DNA of 11,613 nt from Elusimicrobiota bacterium (GTDB taxonomy: Bacteria > CG03). Numbering within the stretch: the stretch's first letter is position 1; every line of letters begins with the position of its first letter. A model generated the notes under the pieces. The model saw nothing but the letters and a program-made list of their open reading frames with translations, did no database searches and was not told the origin of the DNA. The DNA is taken from NCBI GenBank assembly GCA_021161625.1, contig JAGHAG010000095.1, forward strand, positions 1 through 11,613, given 5' to 3'. Both the position numbers and the translations under genes were made by a program. Positions 1 through 5,142 of this stretch are shown here, piece by piece.

Positions 1-39
1 GAATTTAGAACATTGGTATTTTGATATTGTTTGGAACCA

Positions 40-61
40 CCGCCCTTTTTCAAAAGGGCGG
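40..61. repeat. Perfect GC-rich hairpin (CCGCCCTTTT / AAAAGGGCGG)
   Basis: A 10-bp perfect inverted repeat (40-49 with 52-61) is separated by only two bases. It resembles small palindromic intergenic elements. On the minus strand it lies about 300 bp past the GH57 stop codon and lacks a following T-tract, so a terminator role is possible but unsupported. Confidence 0.75.
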
Positions 62-65
62 GGCC

Positions 66-87
66 CAGCCCATCTGGAAATGGGCTG
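66..87. repeat. Second hairpin (CAGCCCAT / ATGGGCTG)
   Basis: An 8-bp perfect inverted repeat (66-73 with 80-87) has a 6-base loop. It starts four bases after the first hairpin, and the two form a tandem pair of stem-loops. Confidence 0.7.
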
Positions 88-89
88 TG

Positions 90-117
90 GTTTGTAATTT
101 GGAATTTGTGATTTAAC
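90..117. repeat. Degenerate ATTTNNN heptamer repeat
   Basis: Four successive 7-base units are seen: GTTTGTA, ATTTGGA, ATTTGTG and ATTTAAC. Similar ATTTAGA and ATTTTGA units occur at 3-9 and 18-24. The period is the same as that of the neighbouring CTATCCT array but the sequence is different. Confidence 0.5.
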
Positions 118-125
118 ATTTCTTT

Positions 126-167
126 CTATCCTCTATCCTCTATCCTCTATCCTCTGTCCTCTATCCA
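126..167 (+). repeat. Heptamer array CTATCCT, six units
   Basis: Six contiguous 7-base units: four CTATCCT, one CTGTCCT, and one CTATCCA. The variant CTGTCCT unit sits in the second-to-last position. The same unit order recurs at 304-328 and, inverted, at 5037-5064, so these are copies of one dispersed element rather than independent slippage products. Confidence 0.9.
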
Positions 168-213
168 CTTTTTTCCTTGTCACTTTATCTTCTTGTCTCC
201 ATATCATTTTATT
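167..213 (+). repeat. Degenerate octamer array (ACTTTATC type)
   Basis: Units of about 8 bases run directly on from the heptamer array: ACTTTTTT, CCTTGTC, ACTTTATC, TTCTTGTC, TCCATATC, ATTTTATT. The 15 bases at 191-205 recur exactly at 11557-11571, and ACTTTATC recurs at 11580-11587. The same repeat family in the same orientation therefore brackets the whole gene cluster. Confidence 0.75.
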
Positions 214-215
214 TG

Positions 216-296
216 GCAGACCAAGGGTCTGCAGCTACATTTTGGCGACTTACGTCGCCCGCTACAATTATCCGCCGTAGCTTTAGCGTAGGCGGA
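216..296. repeat. Triple-hairpin palindromic element
   Basis: Three stem-loops follow each other with a period of about 27-28 bases. The first is GCAGACC/GGTCTGC (216-222 with 226-232). The second is GGCGAC/GTCGCC with loop TTAC (244-249 with 254-259). The third is TCCGCC/GGCGGA with an inner TAGC/GC-TA stem (271-296). Each of the first two is followed by GCTACA (234-239 and 261-266). The stems differ in sequence but share a layout, which is typical of REP/MITE-like palindromic families. From memory, similar palindromes occur in assemblies of uncultivated bacteria; this was not checked. Confidence 0.8.
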
Positions 297-328
297 CTGT
301 CCTCTATCCTCTATCCTCTGTCCTCTAT
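297..328 (+). repeat. Second heptamer array CTATCCT
   Basis: Units are CTGTCCT, CTATCCT, CTATCCT, CTGTCCT and a partial CTAT. It begins at the base after the third hairpin ends and has the same orientation and unit order as the 126-167 array. Confidence 0.85.
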
Positions 329-333
329 TTTTA

Positions 334-356
334 GCAGACCAAGGGTCTCGAGTTAC
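334..356. repeat. Single copy of the GCAGACC hairpin unit
   Basis: The sequence GCAGACCAAGGGTCT repeats the first hairpin of the triple element exactly, then diverges to CGAGTTACA where the other copy has GCAGCTACA. The stem is AGACC (336-340) with GGTCT (344-348). It ends five bases from the GH57 stop codon. There is no T-run on either strand, so it does not look like a canonical terminator. Confidence 0.7.
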
Positions 357-360
357 ATTT

Positions 361-3300
361 TTATGGTGTTCCTGTTTTTCCATAATTTGCCTCAAGCAAA
401 TTCATATCATCAGCATCCACATCTCCGTCAGAATCAAGGTCTGCATCTTGATTATATCTGCTCTCCCCCTGTGCTGTGCCATAGGAATAACCCAGAAGCA
501 TCAAATCCTCTCCATCCACAATTCCATCTTTATTTATATCTCCTGTCCAGTAATTTTTTTCCATCTGACAATCCACAGTAACAGAAGCACCTTCTGTTAC
601 GAGAACCTCTGTTTTTGTTGCTGTTTTATATCCAGAAAGAGAAAAAGAAATAGTGTATGTGCCTGTTGCAATCTCAAGAGAATAATTTCCTGAAGAATCC
701 GTATAAGTGTTTATTCCAAGTTGTGAAATTTCAACAATAACACCTGAAAGGGTGTTTGAAGAGGTATCCATAACTGTGCCTGAAATTGTTCCTGTGGGTG
801 TTGCCTGTGGAATGAGTGAGACATTTACAGACGTTGTTTGTTCGGATAAAACCGTGATGTTTTCTTGTGTTAGAGAATTGTATCCTGACTTGGAAAATTT
901 AAGGGTGTATGTTCCTGTTGAAATGTTTGAAAAAGCAAAACTTCCGGATGAATCCGTTGCAACAGAAACATTTTTTTCTACAAGAAGAACATCCACGCCT
1001 GAGATGTATTCCCCTGTTTGAGAATTTTTCACAGTACCTGAGATGTTTCCTGAAGCAGGGGCAGATTCCTCAGGGGAGAGGACAAAATTTGCAGTTGTTG
1101 TGGAGTTTGCAACAACCAAAACCCCTGAGAGTGTGCCTGTTATATACCCTGTTTTTGAGGCAGTCATTGAATAAGTGCCTTCAGGCACATTTGAAATTGT
1201 GTAATTTCCTGATGAATCTGTTGTCTCAAGAAAAGAAGTTCCGTCAATGCTCACAGTCACAGAGGCAATCCCGGAACCTGTGGTCTCATCCGTAACTTTT
1301 CCTGTAACAAAACCATATTGCTCGGTTGTTCCTGGTTTTACCCCACCGCCAAGTTTCATATAAAATGGATTTGAACCATCCTCGTGCTTTATTATAAACT
1401 GTCTTGTCAAAAGTTGATATGACTTTTCAACAACAGAATCAGATGGAATTGAAACCCATCCTGTTATATTTTTTCCTGTTTCAGTTGTTTCAACTCCATA
1501 AATAACATTTGAACCAAGAGTTTCTGAAAAATCAGATATTGATGCCTTGCCCTCTTTCATCACATACAGATAATTTGGATTGAACTGCACAATGACTCTT
1601 TTTTTGTCAGGCCAGTCAGTAAAATCAGCAGAGGTGTTTACATCTATTTCAACATCAAAATATGAATTATTTCCTGATAAAGTTATTTTTTTCATCTGTG
1701 TGCCGTCTTTTGAAAAAGCAATGTAATTGTCTCCTGTTGAAACATCGTAAACTGTATCAGGTATTGTTCTACCATAAGGGCTATCAGGGTCTCCAGTGTC
1801 CTGGAAATAGCCGTCATTTACTTCTGCCTCATGCCAGAGGAGTGCGCCCATATGGTCTGCGTTTACCCAGTCGCAATAAAATTCAGGCCAGTCACCTCCA
1901 CAGCCCCACCATGCAGCAACATCATTGCCTATAATTACATAACCCTGTCCAGAAGAATCCCTTGAAAACATCGCAACTATTCTTCCACCATCAGGTTCAA
2001 AAATCGCCATTATATTTTCATTTTGCAAAATGTATTCTGTTGTGCCATCTTTATCCACATCCTTGCTCTGAACAGTTGCTCCATAGGAAGCAGGGTCCCA
2101 CGCCCAGATTGCACCTTCTGCATAATAACAGGCGTTTTTTGTGTGTGCTGCCATTTTTTCTTCCCAGTCAGAAATATTATCCGAATCATCATGCCACATC
2201 CATTCATACTGACCTGCTGCTAAAACCGCCCTTGCAACTCTTATGAGACGATTTGTTTTATAATCCTGCCCTGTTATCATTTCAGCATCCCAGATTGCAC
2301 TCATACCATCGTTCATCATATCCCTGTATGAGCGAGCATCAGTTTTTAACCTGTCTGCCTCTGAAGCATGAGAATCCCATCTCTGATAATAATCTCCACC
2401 ATCAAGCCACATAACAGGGTTTTCATAGGTTCCAAATGGAATTTGAATAGAGGGATATTCATCTCCTCCTTCATAATAAGCAAGCCCCACCTGATCGTAT
2501 TTGAATTCAAACCAGTTCATAAATGTTTCAAGATTTACTGTTTCAATCCAGGAGTGATTTAAAAGGTCCCACAGATTTGTTACATAGCCATCCGGAAGCC
2601 ACGAGGGCCAGGTTGAAGAATAACCTGCTGCTTTTTCAAGGTCATCACCATACACACCAATTGCCCCATCTCCAAGAGAGGCAATCCAGTTTAAGGTTGG
2701 GGCAAGGTCTGTATCAACACCATTTCCAGAGCACATTCTGTCCTGAAGGTCGCGGTTGTTAAAAAAAGCAATAAGACCTGAAAAAGAGCCATCAGAATCA
2801 AGAATTTTGTGCGGGAATCCGTTGTCATTTGAACCTGATGGGTCAGGGTCATGGAACCAGTTGTGGTGCTGATTACCATCAAGAACAACTGCTCTCACCC
2901 CTTCGCTGTAAAATGTATCCGTCATTGTTTTGTCCTTTACATTATTGTTTGCCCCTGTATAGGGGTCGCCTGAATGCCACTGAATGTTCGGGTCATTTAC
3001 CCATGTCCTTTCAGGAACCCAAGCAACCTTTGGCTGACTTATGCCAAAATGATGATTTATCAATTGATTTTCAAACCAGATTGAAAATTGATTCTGGTCC
3101 TTGTATGCATAGGGCATAATATTCTGGGCAAAACTTGAGGTCAATATATTTATTAGTTTTGAATCAACACCATCTTTTACCCTTGCAAGGAAGTATTTGC
3201 CATCTATGAGGTGATTCGGATTTGTGTCTCCATAATCATATCCCCACTTAATTCCAACCATAACCGTGCCGCTTAAATGGAGATTTATTGGAATTCCTGT

Positions 3301-4083
3301 GTCAAAATGGGCTTTGATAATTCTGTTATAGCCACATTTTCCCCCTTCTTCGTAAAGAAGGTCTCCATCAGGCTGTGTGTAGGTTCCCACTGCCTGATTG
3401 CCGTGATGTACCAGAGCAAATTTAACTGTAGCGCCAAGCACTTTTGTTGAAAATGCTGTTGTAAGTATTATCGGTGGAACGCCTTTTTCCATTAATTTTT
3501 TTATTTTATTCGGAACAATATCAACGACCTTGCCACTCTTTTCAACAACTGCATTTACAAACAACTCATTGGGTTTTGAAAAAAGATTGATATATTCCCA
3601 TGGAATCAAAAACTCAATAAAACCGCTTCTATAATTTATCCCCATTTCCAACGGGAACTCTCTTTTAAACCTGTCTTTTAAAATTGCTTTCCCCTTTTCA
3701 ATCTCAACAAGAATTTCCCATGGATGTGATGTTGTAATTTTATCTGTTATGCTTTTTACACCGCCTTTTAGAAAGTCAATTGAAAGAAAAATCTTCGGAT
3801 TTTGCCTTTTTAAATCAGGATAGAAAATTGCAAATGCTTCCCCGCGGGATGTTCTTCTTGAGGAAATTGCAGTAATGTGTGAACTTCTGCCTGGAATATA
3901 GGGGTCTCTGTCAACAATTCTTAAATCATCTTTATTCCAGTCAAGAGCATCTGCATCTATTGAAATTTCTTTATATGGAGCAGAGAAAGGTGAAAACTTA
4001 AACGGAAAATTTTTAAAGAAAAAAATCCCCAGAATAGAAAATAACAAAATTAAAACAAAAGTTTTTCTTAATTTTATTTCCAT
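361..4083 (-). CDS. Exported GH57 glycoside hydrolase with dockerin
   Basis: A 1240-residue predicted alpha-glucan-active enzyme (amylase, amylopullulanase or glucanotransferase type). Residues 6-24 form a hydrophobic signal peptide or anchor. About 34-195 looks like a DOMON/CBM9-type beta-sandwich (tentative). The GH57 region starts near 220 with HHGNQ (226-230), the counterpart of motif 1. WVPERTW holds the likely nucleophile E358, and GDDLEKAAG holds the likely acid/base D480 or D481; WMWHDD fits a late motif. A beta-sandwich follows (about 683-920), then three carboxypeptidase-regulatory-like domains (about 923-1006, 1011-1092, 1098-1174). A dockerin-like pair of calcium loops (DINKDGIVDGED and DLDSDGDVDADD) ends the protein. 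ATG at 4083 is preferred over the upstream TTG at 4095 because GGAGGG (4088-4093) sits four bases before it and would lie inside the longer version. Family assignment is strong; exact substrate is unknown. Confidence 0.88.
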   Translation of the reverse strand: MEIKLRKTFVLILLFSILGIFFFKNFPFKFSPFSAPYKEISIDADALDWNKDDLRIVDRDPYIPGRSSHITAISSRRTSRGEAFAIFYPDLKRQNPKIFLSIDFLKGGVKSITDKITTSHPWEILVEIEKGKAILKDRFKREFPLEMGINYRSGFIEFLIPWEYINLFSKPNELFVNAVVEKSGKVVDIVPNKIKKLMEKGVPPIILTTAFSTKVLGATVKFALVHHGNQAVGTYTQPDGDLLYEEGGKCGYNRIIKAHFDTGIPINLHLSGTVMVGIKWGYDYGDTNPNHLIDGKYFLARVKDGVDSKLINILTSSFAQNIMPYAYKDQNQFSIWFENQLINHHFGISQPKVAWVPERTWVNDPNIQWHSGDPYTGANNNVKDKTMTDTFYSEGVRAVVLDGNQHHNWFHDPDPSGSNDNGFPHKILDSDGSFSGLIAFFNNRDLQDRMCSGNGVDTDLAPTLNWIASLGDGAIGVYGDDLEKAAGYSSTWPSWLPDGYVTNLWDLLNHSWIETVNLETFMNWFEFKYDQVGLAYYEGGDEYPSIQIPFGTYENPVMWLDGGDYYQRWDSHASEADRLKTDARSYRDMMNDGMSAIWDAEMITGQDYKTNRLIRVARAVLAAGQYEWMWHDDSDNISDWEEKMAAHTKNACYYAEGAIWAWDPASYGATVQSKDVDKDGTTEYILQNENIMAIFEPDGGRIVAMFSRDSSGQGYVIIGNDVAAWWGCGGDWPEFYCDWVNADHMGALLWHEAEVNDGYFQDTGDPDSPYGRTIPDTVYDVSTGDNYIAFSKDGTQMKKITLSGNNSYFDVEIDVNTSADFTDWPDKKRVIVQFNPNYLYVMKEGKASISDFSETLGSNVIYGVETTETGKNITGWVSIPSDSVVEKSYQLLTRQFIIKHEDGSNPFYMKLGGGVKPGTTEQYGFVTGKVTDETTGSGIASVTVSIDGTSFLETTDSSGNYTISNVPEGTYSMTASKTGYITGTLSGVLVVANSTTTANFVLSPEESAPASGNISGTVKNSQTGEYISGVDVLLVEKNVSVATDSSGSFAFSNISTGTYTLKFSKSGYNSLTQENITVLSEQTTSVNVSLIPQATPTGTISGTVMDTSSNTLSGVIVEISQLGINTYTDSSGNYSLEIATGTYTISFSLSGYKTATKTEVLVTEGASVTVDCQMEKNYWTGDINKDGIVDGEDLMLLGYSYGTAQGESRYNQDADLDSDGDVDADDMNLLEANYGKTGTP

Positions 4084-4087
4084 AAAT

Positions 4088-4093
4088 CCCTCC
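4088..4093 (-). promoter_or_regulatory. Ribosome binding site of the GH57 gene
   Basis: GGAGGG on the minus strand, four bases before the ATG at 4083. It decides that start against the in-frame TTG at 4095, which would put this site inside the coding region. Confidence 0.8.
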
Positions 4094-4159
4094 AATTTAA
4101 TCGGGTCTTCTTCATCTTTTATCTATCAATTCCCATCTATTTTCACTATATGCGAGTGA

Positions 4160-4256
4160 TTTCTGCCAAGCAGGGCTCTGAGAGCGAGGAACTTGACCCC
4201 AGACCGCAGCGAACCGAGAGCGAGCCATCTCACGCGAGCGTCCCTGCAGGCAGAAA
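4160..4256. repeat. GC-rich inverted-repeat element between genes
   Basis: TTTCTGCC-AA-GCAGGG (4160-4175) is the inverse of CCCTGC-A-GGCAGAAA (4242-4256), giving a 14-bp outer stem with a small AA/A bulge. The roughly 66-base interior holds a perfect GCTCT-G-AGAGC palindrome (4175-4185) and two GAGAGCGAG direct repeats (4180-4188 and 4216-4224). GCGAG appears four times from 4152 to 4238. About 62% of the bases are G or C, against strongly AT-rich flanks. It shows no open frame that I would trust and no clear target-site duplication. It could be a MITE-like insertion, or an RNA structure in the leader of the GH57 gene. Confidence 0.65.
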
Positions 4257-4275
4257 CACGAGCACCTCACCCTCC

Positions 4276-5106
4276 CTACCATTTCATTACAATTGAAAAT
4301 CTGTGGTTGTCATAAAAAATTTCATCAAATTTTTGAAAAGCCCAGTCAAAACGAAATTTTTTAAAACTAAGTCCGCATCCAAAATTTAAAGAAATTTTAT
4401 TCAAACCTGCTCTAAAAAAAATTCCAGGAACAACCTCATATTCCATACCAAAGGCATAAGAATTTTTTTGATTTTGCGACCACAAATCCAGACAGAGAAG
4501 AAAATTATCCAGAACATAAAAAGAAAAACCTGCTCGGGGATTTATCTTTGAAATTTTTAAAATCCCGGGTTTGTTTAAATTTGCAACTGAAATTCCAAAA
4601 GATGAGTTAATTCCAAGAGGAATTTTTAAACCTGCATCAATGCCAACCCTATCTAAAAAAGAATAATCTGGGGAGATGTCATCCACATTATATTCCATAA
4701 ACTTAAGACACAATCCTGCTGAAACAGAATTCCCTGATAGGGCAAATGCAAAAATTTTAACCTCTTCCCTGTAATAATTTTCCCACAAAAACTGGCTTCC
4801 TCCAAAAGCAAAAGTCATTTTTGAAAATTTTTTTGCAAGAGAAAAATAACCCTGCGAAAGGCCATCAATCCCAAAAGGATTCAAATACATAAAAGATGCT
4901 TCAAAAGATGAAACCTGGCTCAATCCTGCAGGGTTCCAGAGGATTGAATCAACATCTCCGCAGGCAGTATAGGCACCTGCCATACCAAAAGCCCTTGCCC
5001 CAAACATATAATTCACATCAAAAGCACTCCAGAGAGAGGATAGAAGACAGAGGATAGAGGATAGAATAAAAATCAATACTTCTCTATTTTTTGCTTTAAA
5101 TCTCAT
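4276..5106 (-). CDS. PorV/PorQ-like outer-membrane beta-barrel protein
   Basis: A 276-residue protein. Residues 1-28 form a signal peptide: basic RFKAKNR, a hydrophobic core, then a likely cut after WSA. The mature start has GARAFGMAGAYTACGDVDS and then WNPAGLS, the hallmark of the PorV/PorQ/UPF0164 and FadL-like barrel group. Alternating hydrophobic strands follow, and the C-terminus NHRFSIVMKW ends in an aromatic residue as barrel proteins often do. It is shorter than the well-studied PorV proteins. Family members act as outer-membrane factors, and PorV itself helps type IX secretion, but no such role is shown here. Its start region is built from a heptamer repeat: AGAGGA at 5111-5116 is the ribosome binding site, and residues 15-26 are encoded by an inverted copy. 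It follows the FlgD-domain gene by 34 bases. Confidence 0.82.
   Translation of the reverse strand: MRFKAKNREVLIFILSSILCLLSSLWSAFDVNYMFGARAFGMAGAYTACGDVDSILWNPAGLSQVSSFEASFMYLNPFGIDGLSQGYFSLAKKFSKMTFAFGGSQFLWENYYREEVKIFAFALSGNSVSAGLCLKFMEYNVDDISPDYSFLDRVGIDAGLKIPLGINSSFGISVANLNKPGILKISKINPRAGFSFYVLDNFLLCLDLWSQNQKNSYAFGMEYEVVPGIFFRAGLNKISLNFGCGLSFKKFRFDWAFQKFDEIFYDNHRFSIVMKW
5030..5064 (-). repeat. Heptamer array inside a signal-peptide coding region
   Basis: Read on the minus strand, the units are CTATCCT, CTATCCT, CTGTCTT, CTATCCT and a degenerate CTCTCTG. This is the same unit order as the intergenic arrays at 126-167 and 304-328. It encodes residues 15-26 (LSSILCLLSSLW) of the barrel protein. 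One base differs from the intergenic consensus in the third unit (CCT to CTT), and that change turns a proline codon into leucine in the hydrophobic core. Confidence 0.88.
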
Positions 5107-5127
5107 GCTATCCTCTTTCCTCTATCC
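5045..5127 (-). promoter_or_regulatory. Possible mRNA hairpin covering the ribosome binding site
   Basis: Bases 5108-5122 and 5050-5064 form an inverted repeat that matches at 14 of 15 positions. In the mRNA, two G-U wobbles and three Watson-Crick pairs extend it to 5127 with 5045, giving about 20 bp with one mismatch. The loop of 43 bases (5065-5107) contains the ATG (5106-5104), and the stem contains the Shine-Dalgarno AGAGGA. Both arms are heptamer arrays in opposite orientation. Folding was judged by eye. Confidence 0.6.
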
Positions 5128-5142
5128 ACTTTCCTCTTTTTT
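5108..5142 (+). repeat. Heptamer array filling an intergenic gap
   Basis: Five 7-base units are seen: CTATCCT, CTTTCCT, CTATCCA, CTTTCCT and CTTTTTT. They make up practically the whole 34-base gap between the FlgD-domain gene and the barrel gene. On the minus strand the units read AGGATAG and AGGAAAG, so they supply AGAGG ribosome-binding sequences. Confidence 0.85.
5111..5116 (-). promoter_or_regulatory. Repeat-derived ribosome binding site
   Basis: AGAGGA on the minus strand lies four bases before the ATG at 5106. It is formed at the junction of two heptamer units rather than in unique sequence. Confidence 0.65.

Larger units (their letters stand above)
1..360. other. Gene-free repeat island downstream of the GH57 gene
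   Basis: No credible gene lies here. The stretch is almost wholly made of repeats, listed separately: two hairpins (40-87), loose ATTTNNA heptamers (about 3-24 and 90-117), a CTATCCT heptamer array (126-167), a degenerate octamer array (167-213), three consecutive hairpins (216-296), another heptamer array (297-328) and a last hairpin (334-348). None of the hairpins is followed by a T-run on the minus strand, so I cannot name a convincing terminator for the leftward operon. The mosaic of unrelated small repeats suggests a landing zone for small non-coding elements. Confidence 0.8.

Noticed and set aside
126..328. Possible CRISPR array
   Set aside because: The repeat unit is only 7 bases, with no spacers of regular length and no cas genes nearby.
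334..348. Rho-independent terminator after the GH57 gene
   Set aside because: The hairpin is short and is not followed by a T-run on the minus strand; it matches the dispersed palindromic unit instead.
204..395. Minus-strand open frame containing SAYAKATADN
   Set aside because: It is the translation of the palindromic repeats (216-296) and overlaps the end of the GH57 gene. It has no ribosome binding site and a repeat-derived composition, so it is not a gene.
177..581. Plus-strand open frame of 134 residues
   Set aside because: It runs through repeat arrays and the antisense of the GH57 dockerin, and its composition is that of a shadow frame.
4083..4095. TTG start at 4095 for the GH57 gene
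   Set aside because: The ribosome binding site GGAGGG would lie inside this version, and no site precedes the TTG.
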